This document shows, piece by piece, positions 9,162 to 18,423 of a DNA stretch of 50,320 nucleotides; the stretch's first letter is position 1; every line of letters starts with the position of its first letter. Position numbers and translations under genes: made by a program. Origin of the DNA: Helicobacteraceae bacterium. Its GTDB lineage: Bacteria; Campylobacterota; Campylobacteria; Campylobacterales; Sulfurimonadaceae. The notes beneath the pieces were generated by a model. It was not told the origin of the DNA. It worked only from the letters and a program-made list of their open reading frames with translations, and ran no database searches. The stretch is from positions 1 to 50,320 of the forward strand of contig WFNF01000085.1 of assembly GCA_015488775.1 (NCBI GenBank), read 5' to 3'.

Positions 9162-10032
9162 TATTTGCACGATTAATCAGATACTGCCCATACTGGTTCT
9201 TCTTCAAAGGTTGAGCTAACTCTATAAGTTTCTCTTTAGAGATATAACCCATTTCAAAAGCTATCTCCTCTATACATGCTACTTTAAGACCTTGGCGATT
9301 TTCTATTGTTTGTATAAACATACTCGCTTCTAGTAAAGACTCATGTGTTCCTGTATCAAGCCATGCGTAACCTCTGCCCATTAACTCTACTTTTAATCTT
9401 TGCTCATCTAGGTAGGCTTGGTTTAGAGTTGTTATCTCTAACTCACCTCTATGGCTTGGTTTTACATCTTTTGCTTTTTTTACAACATCATTTGGGTAAA
9501 AGTAGAGTCCTACAACTGCGTAGTTGCTTTTTGGATCACTTGGTTTCTCCTCTAAAGATGTAACAACACCATCTTCATTAAACTCTGCAACACCATAACG
9601 CTCTGGGTCTTTTACATAGTAACCAAAAACAGTTGCCTTGTTTTCATCAACAGCATTTTTAACACTTTGAGCTAAAAGCTCTGTTAAGCCATGACCATAA
9701 AAGATGTTATCTCCAAGAACTAAAGATACATCATCATCACCTATAAACTCTTCACCAAGTATAAACGCTTGAGCCAAACCATCAGGGCTTGGTTGAACAA
9801 CATAAGAGAACTTCATACCTATATCGCTACCATCACCTAAAAGTTGCTCAAACCTTGGCAGATCATTTGGAGTTGAGATTATCAGAACCTCTGTTATTCC
9901 AGCTAACATTAAAACTGAAAGTGGGTAGTAAATCATAGGTTTATCATAGATAGGAACAAGTTGCTTACTTACCCCTTTTGTAATTGGATAGAGGCGCGTG
10001 CCACTTCCTCCTGCTAGTATTATACCTTTCAT
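9154..10032 (-). CDS. rfbA: Glucose-1-phosphate thymidylyltransferase
   Basis: 292 residues, full-length RmlA. It begins '[20 protein letters not shown]' with the nucleotidyltransferase signature, then '[16 protein letters not shown]', '[12 protein letters not shown]' (metal and substrate site) and '[12 protein letters not shown]'. It joins dTTP and glucose-1-phosphate to make dTDP-glucose, the entry step of dTDP-rhamnose synthesis. It starts one base after galU ends and is followed by two small membrane ORFs rather than directly by rfbB or rfbC. Confidence 0.96.
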   Translation of the reverse strand: MKGIILAGGSGTRLYPITKGVSKQLVPIYDKPMIYYPLSVLMLAGITEVLIISTPNDLPRFEQLLGDGSDIGMKFSYVVQPSPDGLAQAFILGEEFIGDDDVSLVLGDNIFYGHGLTELLAQSVKNAVDENKATVFGYYVKDPERYGVAEFNEDGVVTSLEEKPSDPKSNYAVVGLYFYPNDVVKKAKDVKPSHRGELEITTLNQAYLDEQRLKVELMGRGYAWLDTGTHESLLEASMFIQTIENRQGLKVACIEEIAFEMGYISKEKLIELAQPLKKNQYGQYLINRANNG

Positions 10033-10866
10033 CTATTCCCCTTTTTCTTTTTTATAAAAATAATTTGTAGCATCAACAAACCCATCTACACTACCACAAT
10101 CAAACCTTTTACCATTAAACTTGTACGCTATAACCTTACCATTTTTTGCTTGCTCTAAAAGGGCATCAGTTATCTGTATCTCACCACCCTTACCCGCTTT
10201 AGTATCTCTTAATATATCAAAAATATCAGGTGTTAAGATATATCTTCCTATGATTGCCATATTTGTAGGTGCATCTTTAGGATCTGGTTTCTCTACCATA
10301 TCGCTAACTCTATAAACACCATTTTCTATCTCTTCACCAGCTATAACACCATACTTGTTAGTATCTTCAAGAGGAACCTCTTCTATAGCAACAATTGAGC
10401 ATTTATACTTTTCATACACCTCAATCATTTGAGCAAGAACACCATCTTTTTTATTATCACATAAATCGTCTGCTAAAACAACTGCAAATGGTTCATCACC
10501 TATAAGTGTTTCACCACATAAAATTGCGTGTCCTAAACCCTTCATCTCAATTTGTCTAGTGTATGAAAAGGTACATTTAGTTATAACACCTCTAATCTGT
10601 GTTAGGTAATGCTCTTTAGAAGTTCCCTTAATCTGATTTTCCAGTTCATAAGAGATATCAAAATGATCTTCTATAGCACGTTTTCCACGACCAGTAACTA
10701 TAGCCATAGTCTCTAAGCCTGCTTCTAGTGCCTCTTCAACTCCATATTGAATTAATGGTTTAGTAAGAACAGGTAACATCTCCTTAGGAGTTGCTTTTGT
10801 TGCAGGTAGAAACCTTGTTCCGTATCCAGCAGCAGGAAATAAACATTTTTTTACATTTTTATTCAT
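10033..10866 (-). CDS. galU: UTP-glucose-1-phosphate uridylyltransferase
   Basis: 277 residues, full length for bacterial GalU. It shows 'CLFPAAGYGTRFLPATKATPKEMLPV', 'VVLADDL' (metal-binding Asp pair), 'VEKPDPKDAP' and the C-terminal 'GKRFDCGSVDGFVDATNYF'. It makes UDP-glucose in the cytoplasm for envelope glycans. It is the first gene of the long minus-strand polysaccharide operon, with a clear TATAAT upstream and a leader of about 75 bases. Confidence 0.96.
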   Translation of the reverse strand: MNKNVKKCLFPAAGYGTRFLPATKATPKEMLPVLTKPLIQYGVEEALEAGLETMAIVTGRGKRAIEDHFDISYELENQIKGTSKEHYLTQIRGVITKCTFSYTRQIEMKGLGHAILCGETLIGDEPFAVVLADDLCDNKKDGVLAQMIEVYEKYKCSIVAIEEVPLEDTNKYGVIAGEEIENGVYRVSDMVEKPDPKDAPTNMAIIGRYILTPDIFDILRDTKAGKGGEIQITDALLEQAKNGKVIAYKFNGKRFDCGSVDGFVDATNYFYKKEKGE

Positions 10867-10951
10867 AATTTCTCTTATTTATTTGTATAACACATCTTCA
10901 TAAGCAAAGCAAAAAAATGATATTGTTTATAAATATGTGTGTTTATTTTAA

Positions 10952-10957
10952 ATTATA
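10952..10957 (-). promoter_or_regulatory. -10 box of the polysaccharide operon promoter
   Basis: On the minus strand the sequence TTGTGATATAATTT holds a perfect TATAAT preceded by an extended TGn-like base set. No good -35 is needed in this phylum, where the upstream region is often just T-rich. Transcription would begin near 10945, leaving a leader of about 75 bases before galU. This is the only clear promoter seen ahead of the next dozen genes. Confidence 0.6.
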
Positions 10958-10980
10958 TCACAAGGCTATTTACAAAGCTC

Positions 10981-11781
10981 TTATTTTAGCCTTACTCTTA
11001 AAAATGAGGCAAATTTTGGTTTTTTATATTTTGTGAAACCATAATACTTAAAAGTTACTATATCTCCAATGTGTGGATGATTTAATCTTTCCTCTTTTGT
11101 GTAACCATTTCCAAGATTAAAAACTATCCCATTATCTAGTTTCAAAACTAAACTCTTAAATTTTTCATTTTTATAGTTTATATCTACAACTAAACCTTCC
11201 ATATCATGAGCTTTTTTTACTTTCAATATACTAGATACTCTTGAAGTTTGGTAAGGTAAATTTGGATTTTTAACCATCACCCCCTCTGCTCCTAGCTTAC
11301 TTAGTTTATCTAAGTAAGACAATAAATGCTTGGTATTTTTACACTCTATCTGATCAATAAAGCTAATATATTTTGATGGATGTTTTTTAAACCATTTTTT
11401 CGCCTTTAACAAACGTTCATAAAAATTTCCATCACTAAAAGGCACTTCAAAAATGTTATAGGTAATTTTATCCCAAGATCCACTTTTTGACATAATTATA
11501 GATTGAGTTAATTCAAAATTTTGACGAGATATATAAAGTTCACCATCTAAAGCAAATGTGGGAAAGTTGTATATAAAAGAGCTTGGGTAATGTAACTCTT
11601 TACCATTTTTACTAAGTAAAGTTTTACCATTCCAAAAGGCACGGATACCATCAAGTTTTTCACTCATTACCCATAAATCTACATTTTGATTTTTATAGTT
11701 TTTTGCATGTTCCAAATCCTTAACACCTAAAGCAAAGATGTTAAGAGAAAAAACAAGCAAAAGATAAAATAAAGTTTTCAT
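10981..11781 (-). CDS. ligE: Periplasmic ATP-dependent DNA ligase, LigE type
   Basis: 266 residues with a Sec signal peptide (MKTLFYLLLVFSLNIFALG) followed by a minimal ligase. Motif I is 'SEKLDGIRA' with the adenylated Lys42, then 'ALDGELYIS' (motif III), 'YNIFEVPF' (IIIa), 'EGVMVKNP' (IV) and 'LKVKKA' (V), and a short OB domain ending 'KPKFASFLRVRLK'. There is no extra DNA-binding domain, as is usual for Lig E. Such enzymes are thought to act on DNA outside the cytoplasm, perhaps in DNA uptake or biofilm DNA. A good AGGA ribosome site precedes the ATG. It lies 46 bases after the RND pump and may be co-transcribed. Confidence 0.92.
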   Translation of the reverse strand: MKTLFYLLLVFSLNIFALGVKDLEHAKNYKNQNVDLWVMSEKLDGIRAFWNGKTLLSKNGKELHYPSSFIYNFPTFALDGELYISRQNFELTQSIIMSKSGSWDKITYNIFEVPFSDGNFYERLLKAKKWFKKHPSKYISFIDQIECKNTKHLLSYLDKLSKLGAEGVMVKNPNLPYQTSRVSSILKVKKAHDMEGLVVDINYKNEKFKSLVLKLDNGIVFNLGNGYTKEERLNHPHIGDIVTFKYYGFTKYKKPKFASFLRVRLK

Positions 11782-11827
11782 TACACATCCTGATTTTAAA
11801 ATGTGAACAGTGTGAAAAATTTATATC

Positions 11828-14800
11828 TTAATTTTTAGGTTTCCAAGCACAAGTATCATCAAAAATAAACTTATAATTTTTGTCGTAACCAACTCTAAAC
11901 ATAAATGAGTAGAAGATAGGTACAACAATAAGTGTCAATAATGTTGCAAAGCCTAAACCAAAGATTATAGAGATAGCCATAGGTTCCCAAAGAGGTCCAC
12001 CTGAAAACCATAATGGAAAAAGACCAACTATAGTTGTCATTGTAGTTAACATAATAGGTCTCATCCGTCTTTGCGCCGCTTCAACTATTGCGTCTTGTGG
12101 CCTAAGGTTATTTACATCAATCTCATACTCAATACGCTCTATCAAAATAATGGCATTATTAACAACTATACCTGCTAAAGAAATAACTCCCAAGTAAGTC
12201 ATAAAACCAAAATAAGATGAAGTTATATATAAACCAAAGATCACACCAATCATACCAAGTGGAATAGTCATTAAGATGAGTGCAGTTCTTCTAAAAGAGT
12301 TAAACTGAATTATTAATAACATAAGTATAATCATAAAAGCAAAAGGTAGTTGAGCCCCTATAGCTTCTTGGGCAGAGGCTGAACTTTCAATCTCTCCACC
12401 GTAAACATAACTATATCCATTTTTCCAATCTAAAAGATCTATATGTTTGTCTATAACTCTTTTAGCATCAAAAACTGTTGTTCCATCAAGAACATCTGCA
12501 TTAATAGTAATTGTATGAACCCCATCTCTATTTATAATCATAGGTGGCTTCCAAACTAAATCTATGCTTGCAACTTGCGTTAATGGCACAGATTGACCAG
12601 TTGCTGGAACAAACACTAATGTACTTCTTAAAGTATCCAAGTCTACTTGTCCATTTTGAGAGGATCTCATGATAATGGGAGTAGTTTTATCATCAGACCT
12701 AAACTGTGTTATCTCACGCCCACTAAGAGCAATTTGTAAAGAGTTTGCTATATCTGAGTATGAAACACCCGCGTGGTAAGCCAAAGATGGGTTAATATCT
12801 ACAACTATTTTTTCAGACCATAAGCCCCAATCATCACTTACATTCACAACTCCAGAAGTTGATTTTAAAATCACTTTCACATCATCTGCGTAAGCTTGAA
12901 GCTTATCAATATCTGGTCCAGATATACGTAATTGTAAAGGGTTTTTAACAGGAGGACCATTGTCTAATTTATTTACAACAACTAAGGCATCGGCAAAGTT
13001 TTTATTTGTAAACTCCTCTATAGCCTCTTTAATATTTTCATTTGCTTCTATATCTACAGTATTTACTAAAACCTCTGCAGTTTTAGATGATCTACCCATT
13101 GGAGTGTTGTTTATCCAAAATCTTGGACTACCCTCACCTATAAAACTAATATATGATTCAACTTGATTTGGTTGCTTAGTTTTTAAGAAAAACTCTAACT
13201 CTTTTGTAATCTCTTCAGTTTTATCAATATTTGTTCCCTCAGGCAAACCTATATTTACAACTAAAGATGGTTGAGATGATGGTGGAAAAAAGATTTTTGG
13301 TATAGACATATTCATAAATACTGAACCAGCAATTAACACACCTAAAAAAAGCATTGTCAAGTATCTATGTCTTAAAGCAGAACATAAAGATTTTTTAAAC
13401 ATATTACACATAGGATTATCGTAAGTAAACTTAGGTTCACTTCCAACTTTTAAAAATATATATGAAAGCATTGGTGTTAGAGTTAGAGCGAGAATCCAAG
13501 ATGATAAAAGTGTTATACTTACAACTTCAAACAAGGCTTTTGTGTATTCAGCAGCTACAGATTCTGCCATATATATAGGTAAAAATGCGGCTGCAGTTGT
13601 TAATGATGCAGTTAAAAGAGATACTTTTAACTCATCTACAGTTTTTATAGATGCATCTAATGCACTTGCTCCCTCATCCATCCGCACTAAAATAGACTCT
13701 GTTATAACTATGGCGTTATCAACAAGAAGTCCTAAAGATATAATAAGGGCAGCTAAAGATACTTGATTTAGGCCAATGTCTAACTTCCACATAAAAAATA
13801 AAGCTGCCAAAATAGATGTCGGGATTAAAGATGTAACAATTAAACCTGTTCTAAGGCCTAGGGTAACTAACATCACCACCATAACTATTACTATAGCTTC
13901 GATTAAAGATAGAACAAAATTATTTATAATATACTCAACAAGATTTGGCTCATTAAAAGCAAGGTTAAACTCAATACCTATAGGGTAATATGCATTTAAC
14001 TTTTCTATCATATGTTTTACAGAATCACCTAAATCAAGTATATTTCCACCTGGATTTAATGATATTGCTAAAGCAATTGACCTTTCTGAATCCGAGTGGA
14101 CAAGAGGATCACGAGGTTCAGAGTATCCCCTATGTATCTGAACTATATCCTCAAGATGTAAAATATCATTTTTCCCATGGAGAGGGACAATTGTTTGTCC
14201 AAGTTCAGCAAGTGTATTAAGGTTTCCTGTTGGTTCAAGCACAAGTCTTTGTGGGCCTATAGTAATCGCACCACCTGGTGTTATAATATTTCTTTTTTTG
14301 ATTATATCAGCAAGTTCAGAAGGGGATATACCAACCTCAGCAAGTTTGGCATTTGAAAACTCAATATATATTTTCTCTTTTTGTTGCCCTATAAGTTTTA
14401 CTTGACCAACATTTTTAAGATTAAGAAATTCCTCTTTAACATCATTTGCTATCTTATCCAACTCAGCGTAGGTATAACCCTCACCAACAATAGTTACAAT
14501 AGTTCCATAAACTTCAGAAAAAGAGTCTGACATAGTAGCTTCAGAACTACCATAAGGCAATCTAACATGTTTAAGTTTAGTCCTAATTTTTGACCAAATA
14601 GAATCTAAATCAAAATACTTATCTTGTATATGTACATATATGGTTGAGAGTCCATTTTTACTCTCACTTTCTATAAAACTTATCTCTTCAATCTGCCTAA
14701 GCTTACGCTCTAAAGGCTTAGTTACAAGTGTTTCTATACGTTCAGCTGTAGCTCCTGGAAACTGAGTATTTATAACAGCAGTTCTAATCATAAAAGTTGG

Positions 14801-14914
14801 ATCTTTAGCACGAGGCATCTCGAAAAATGCTACAATCCCCCCAATGATAAAAAATGAAATAATTGCTAAAGTTACCCTATTATTAGTTATAGCAAGTTCT
14901 GTTATACTTTTCAC
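11828..14914 (-). CDS. RND efflux pump inner-membrane permease
   Basis: 1028 residues, the full AcrB-like length with 12 membrane spans and two large periplasmic loops. It opens 'LAITNNRVTLAIISFFIIGGIVAF', has 'FPGATAERIETLVTKPLE', the TM4 segment 'LGLLVDNAIVITESI' and the C-terminal 'PLGMIGVIFGLY' and 'RRMRPIMLTTMTTIVGLFPL'. TM4 carries a single Asp (DN) where AcrB has Asp-Asp, so proton relay uses one TM4 Asp, as in several other RND subfamilies. It overlaps the adaptor gene by four bases. Substrate unknown; the neighbouring FadL suggests something hydrophobic. Confidence 0.93.
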   Translation of the reverse strand: MKSITELAITNNRVTLAIISFFIIGGIVAFFEMPRAKDPTFMIRTAVINTQFPGATAERIETLVTKPLERKLRQIEEISFIESESKNGLSTIYVHIQDKYFDLDSIWSKIRTKLKHVRLPYGSSEATMSDSFSEVYGTIVTIVGEGYTYAELDKIANDVKEEFLNLKNVGQVKLIGQQKEKIYIEFSNAKLAEVGISPSELADIIKKRNIITPGGAITIGPQRLVLEPTGNLNTLAELGQTIVPLHGKNDILHLEDIVQIHRGYSEPRDPLVHSDSERSIALAISLNPGGNILDLGDSVKHMIEKLNAYYPIGIEFNLAFNEPNLVEYIINNFVLSLIEAIVIVMVVMLVTLGLRTGLIVTSLIPTSILAALFFMWKLDIGLNQVSLAALIISLGLLVDNAIVITESILVRMDEGASALDASIKTVDELKVSLLTASLTTAAAFLPIYMAESVAAEYTKALFEVVSITLLSSWILALTLTPMLSYIFLKVGSEPKFTYDNPMCNMFKKSLCSALRHRYLTMLFLGVLIAGSVFMNMSIPKIFFPPSSQPSLVVNIGLPEGTNIDKTEEITKELEFFLKTKQPNQVESYISFIGEGSPRFWINNTPMGRSSKTAEVLVNTVDIEANENIKEAIEEFTNKNFADALVVVNKLDNGPPVKNPLQLRISGPDIDKLQAYADDVKVILKSTSGVVNVSDDWGLWSEKIVVDINPSLAYHAGVSYSDIANSLQIALSGREITQFRSDDKTTPIIMRSSQNGQVDLDTLRSTLVFVPATGQSVPLTQVASIDLVWKPPMIINRDGVHTITINADVLDGTTVFDAKRVIDKHIDLLDWKNGYSYVYGGEIESSASAQEAIGAQLPFAFMIILMLLIIQFNSFRRTALILMTIPLGMIGVIFGLYITSSYFGFMTYLGVISLAGIVVNNAIILIERIEYEIDVNNLRPQDAIVEAAQRRMRPIMLTTMTTIVGLFPLWFSGGPLWEPMAISIIFGLGFATLLTLIVVPIFYSFMFRVGYDKNYKFIFDDTCAWKPKN

Positions 14915-15990
14915 AGTTCAACTCTTACTTTTTGGCCTATACTAACACGAGACATACCAGCAGTTAATACATGCATTTTTCTTTTTAAACCATCTAATAT
15001 CAATATACCATTAGCAGTTAACTTTCCTCTTTTAACATTCTTTTTTGCTATAACACCTACGCCATTTTCGACATCTTGCACTATATATACAAATGTACCA
15101 CTATCATCTTCCAAAACTGCATGTGCAGGTATAATGTAATTACCCTTGCCTAAGCGTGAACTAAAAACAAATGTAACATTAGCAGTCATACCAGGGTGCA
15201 TTTTTTTACTTGGTTTTTTAATCTTTACAGTTACGGGGAATGTAGTAGTTCTATTAGATGAACTATGACCAACAACAGTAACTTTAGCCTCAAATTTTCT
15301 TTTAGATATAGAGTCAAAAGAGACTAAACATCTTTGCCCCTCATTTATCTCATCAATAATAGATCCAGGAACTGAAACAGGAACCTTGATAGACTTAGTA
15401 GAACCAATAGTTGCTATAGTAACAGCAGATGTAACATTTTCACTTTTACGAACTAAAACATCAGATATAGAACCATTGATAGGTGCTTTAAGCTTTGTAT
15501 ATGTAAGTTGTAACTTAGCTTGCTCTAGCCTGTTTTGCATTGCTCTATAACTAGCTTTTGCACTATCCATAGCAGTTCTAGCATTATCCAAATCACTTAA
15601 AGAGCTAGAACGATTTACATAAAGCTTTTTAATTCTATTATATCTTGCTTTAGCATGGTTTAGTTTAGTTTGCACTTGTCTTAAAGAGGCATCTGCTTCA
15701 TTAACTTTTAGTCTCATAAGAGAGTTGTCTATCTCAGCAATAAGATGACCCTTTTTAACTTTTTGCCCAACTTTAACATAAACTTTTTTAACCTTACCAG
15801 CTATATTAAAACTAAGCCTAGCAGCGACATCACTTTTTGCTATACCATTATATGTATAAGTAGAAGTAGCATGAACAGGTTGTACCTCTAAAGTTCTAGC
15901 AAGACGTATAGTCTCTTTATGCTCTTTTTTCTCACAACTTGTAAGTAAAGCTAAGACACTAACTCCAAGTAATACTTTTTTAAACATCAT
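14911..15990 (-). CDS. RND periplasmic adaptor lipoprotein (MFP/HlyD family)
   Basis: 359 residues. A lipoprotein signal ends in the lipobox 'LLTSC', so the protein is probably tethered to the inner membrane. Next come the biotinyl-lipoyl-like halves ('ARLSFNIAGKVKKVYVKVGQKVKKG' and 'LKAPINGSISDVLVRKSENV') around an alpha-helical hairpin (about residues 110-165), then beta-barrel and membrane-proximal domains. It bridges the pump and the outer-membrane channel. Two consecutive ATGs occur; the second at 15987 has the better spacing to AAGGA. It starts seven bases after the TolC-like gene. Confidence 0.93.
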   Translation of the reverse strand: MMFKKVLLGVSVLALLTSCEKKEHKETIRLARTLEVQPVHATSTYTYNGIAKSDVAARLSFNIAGKVKKVYVKVGQKVKKGHLIAEIDNSLMRLKVNEADASLRQVQTKLNHAKARYNRIKKLYVNRSSSLSDLDNARTAMDSAKASYRAMQNRLEQAKLQLTYTKLKAPINGSISDVLVRKSENVTSAVTIATIGSTKSIKVPVSVPGSIIDEINEGQRCLVSFDSISKRKFEAKVTVVGHSSSNRTTTFPVTVKIKKPSKKMHPGMTANVTFVFSSRLGKGNYIIPAHAVLEDDSGTFVYIVQDVENGVGVIAKKNVKRGKLTANGILILDGLKRKMHVLTAGMSRVSIGQKVRVEL

Positions 15991-15997
15991 ATAATCC

Positions 15998-18340
15998 TTA
16001 TAATTCTTCTATATCTTTAAACCACTCTTTAAAAGCTTTTCTTTTCATGCTAAAGTTTACCTTGCCTATCTCTCTTTGAAGTTTAAGCATATCTCTCATA
16101 AAACCATATTTATTTGTATTTTCTACTAATGCAGCATTTAAAGTTTGATTTTGTGCATCAAGTAAGTTAATAATATCTATATTACCTTGAGCATATACAG
16201 TATTTATTAAATTAAGATTCTTTTTAGCAGCCAAATATGACTCATGCGCTAACCTTGTTGAAAGATATGAAGCTTTAGCTTGATAGAGTGAGTTTCTAGT
16301 TCTAAGCTCAATGTCATTTTTAAGTTTTGTTTCCAAAGTTTTTGATGCAAGTAACTCTTCAGCAGACTTTTCATATTCACTAGTAAGTGTACCCCCTGTA
16401 TATAAAGGCATATTAGCATATATTCCAAAAGAGTAAGATGTTGCATCTGGTCTTTTTATACCATTTTGTTTCAATGCAGCCTGAGCTGTTTCATCTAAAT
16501 CCAGATATAGTAGATCTTGTGCTATTCCACCTTTAAAATATATATTTGGTGCATACATAGCAGTTTTAGTCATCTCAGTAGCAATTTTTCTAGCTTTAAC
16601 TATCTCTGAATATTCTCTAAGGTTTGGAGAATGTTTTGCTGCATCTGCAACTATAAATTTTTCAAACTTTTTAAAACCATTTGGATCTCTAAAATAATCT
16701 CTTATCTCACTTTTACTAGTCATAAAAATTCTATCTTCTGGCTCTATATCTTGAAGATTTATATTTAAATCCATAGGTAAATCCAATAAAGAGTTTAATG
16801 AAAATTTAGACTTTTCTATAGCTGCATATGTAAAAAGAAGCTCTTTTTTATCGTTAGCAATTTTTGATTGCCATCTATATATATCTGAATTACTACCAAT
16901 ACCTATATTTTTTTTAGTTTGGGCTGAACGAAGAGAACTTTTTGAAAGCTCTAGATTTGATTTTTGTATAACAAGTTTGGTTTTTAGCTGCATTATGTTT
17001 AGATAAATCATAGCTACTTGAAGTGAAACATCTTGTCTGATATACGCTAATTTTGAGTTTTTAGACTCTTGTATAGTCTCATCAATTTTTACAGTTTTTG
17101 AAACACTTTGATCATATACAAGTTGTTTTACTTTAAGATTAACTTCGAGTTTTGATTTTGGTAAAGCACCAAAAGATGCCTTTGCTCTATCATCATCAAT
17201 TTGAGCTGCATCAAAACCTAAAGAGAGTTGAGGATAAAGTTGGCCATCACTACTCTCTACGCTTTTTTTACTAGCTAAAATCTCATGTTTACTAGAGATA
17301 ACATATAGATTATACTCTATGGCTCTATTCATAATCTCCTCTAAAGAGAAAAAGTGTGAATTATCATCAGACTCATTTATAACATTTGCACGAGATAAAA
17401 GATCCCATCCAGGTGTATAATCAACATCATAAGCTGTTTGCATATTTAAAGATAACTCTGCATTTGTTTTGAAATCAACAGGTAAGCTTGATGGCTCTAC
17501 ACCCAAAGCAATTTGTTGGATACTTAAAGATATCTGTCTAATAAGTCTTTTGTTATCTGTGTTGGGGATAGTTCCAAAAAGTGCACCTAAATCAACATCA
17601 TCACGACCAACTGCAGCAAAAGATGGAAGTTGTTTAATTCTGAGATCATCATAAAGTTTTATACGCTCTTGTGTATCTAACTGAAAAAGTGGCGTTGTAT
17701 AAACATAATCCACACCTTCTGGTATCTTAGAAAGGTCATCATCTATCTCATTTGCTCTAATTGGGACTAATGATGCATTAAGCTCAGCCATTTCAAAAGC
17801 TTTTTTAAGATATTTACCAACATCTGGAGTGTACTTTAACATGGCATAGTTCATAAGAACTGCTACATTTTTACCTTTTAAAAGTTTTTTCATATTGTAA
17901 ATATCTGAACTTAGAGAAAGGTATCCACTAGTATAAGTTAAGTTATACTTACCAGAAGTTCCATTTTTATAAGGGATATGTTGCATTTTAGGATCTATAA
18001 CAGTTGTAGCGATAACAGGTTTTCTATATCTAGACTTTCTAGTTGCAAGATGTGAGGAGAGTGCACCTATAGTTAAAATAAGATTTACTTTTGGGTTCTT
18101 CATCGCCTTGTTAATACCCTCAGCAATAGCAAAATACTTCCATTGCCCATCAACTCTCATAGATTTTGGAAATCTAACATTATAATCACGATTAAGAAGA
18201 GATACTATCTCTTTTTTAAGTTGTCCCTCATAATCCCCTCTAAACTTAGTTGCACCATCAGTAATAATAGCAATATTGTAAACTCTTTTAGCATACAGTG
18301 AAGATGAGATTATAAAAAATATAAGTAAAAGTTTGAACAT
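15998..18340 (-). CDS. TolC-like outer-membrane channel fused to an ABC-type binding domain
   Basis: 780 residues, much longer than TolC (about 430-490). A signal peptide (MFKLLLIFFIISSSLYA) is followed by about 280 residues resembling ABC-transporter substrate-binding proteins of the TrpX type: 'NIAIITDGATKFRGDYEGQLKKEI', 'VNLILTIGALSSHLATR', 'KPVIATTVIDP', 'GKNVAVLMNY', 'FAAVGRDDVDLGALFG'. From about residue 330 two outer-membrane efflux repeats follow, with long helices and 'QGNIDIINLLDAQNQTLNAAL' near the end. The fusion would place a ligand-sensing lobe in the periplasm on the channel itself. The adaptor and pump genes follow directly. Confidence 0.87.
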   Translation of the reverse strand: MFKLLLIFFIISSSLYAKRVYNIAIITDGATKFRGDYEGQLKKEIVSLLNRDYNVRFPKSMRVDGQWKYFAIAEGINKAMKNPKVNLILTIGALSSHLATRKSRYRKPVIATTVIDPKMQHIPYKNGTSGKYNLTYTSGYLSLSSDIYNMKKLLKGKNVAVLMNYAMLKYTPDVGKYLKKAFEMAELNASLVPIRANEIDDDLSKIPEGVDYVYTTPLFQLDTQERIKLYDDLRIKQLPSFAAVGRDDVDLGALFGTIPNTDNKRLIRQISLSIQQIALGVEPSSLPVDFKTNAELSLNMQTAYDVDYTPGWDLLSRANVINESDDNSHFFSLEEIMNRAIEYNLYVISSKHEILASKKSVESSDGQLYPQLSLGFDAAQIDDDRAKASFGALPKSKLEVNLKVKQLVYDQSVSKTVKIDETIQESKNSKLAYIRQDVSLQVAMIYLNIMQLKTKLVIQKSNLELSKSSLRSAQTKKNIGIGSNSDIYRWQSKIANDKKELLFTYAAIEKSKFSLNSLLDLPMDLNINLQDIEPEDRIFMTSKSEIRDYFRDPNGFKKFEKFIVADAAKHSPNLREYSEIVKARKIATEMTKTAMYAPNIYFKGGIAQDLLYLDLDETAQAALKQNGIKRPDATSYSFGIYANMPLYTGGTLTSEYEKSAEELLASKTLETKLKNDIELRTRNSLYQAKASYLSTRLAHESYLAAKKNLNLINTVYAQGNIDIINLLDAQNQTLNAALVENTNKYGFMRDMLKLQREIGKVNFSMKRKAFKEWFKDIEEL

Positions 18341-18360
18341 AATAAACCTAAAAAATAAAG

Positions 18361-18378
18361 TGTGATAAATTTATCACA
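18361..18378. promoter_or_regulatory. Perfect 18-bp palindrome upstream of the tolC-like gene
   Basis: TGTGATAAATTTATCACA is a perfect dyad 21 bases ahead of the tolC-like ATG. It could be an operator (the dyad size fits a TetR- or MarR-type dimer) or, with the T-rich run that follows on the minus strand, an attenuator hairpin. It is not a CRP site: the two TGTGA/TCACA arms are eight bases apart, not six. Confidence 0.55.
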
Positions 18379-18398
18379 ATGTAGATGAAGAAGTGGTT

Positions 18399-18423
18399 AA
18401 TTAACTACCATTGGTAGTTAATT
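18399..18423 (-). terminator. Stem-loop across the fadL-like stop codon
   Basis: An 11-bp perfect stem (AATTAACTACC / GGTAGTTAATT) with a three-base loop embeds the TAG stop of the FadL-like gene. No U-tract follows directly, so it is more likely an mRNA-protecting or translation-affecting hairpin than a classic terminator. Confidence 0.45.

Noticed and set aside
18361-18378. CRP binding site
   Set aside because: The TGTGA and TCACA arms are separated by eight bases instead of the six required by CRP, and no CRP-like gene is nearby.
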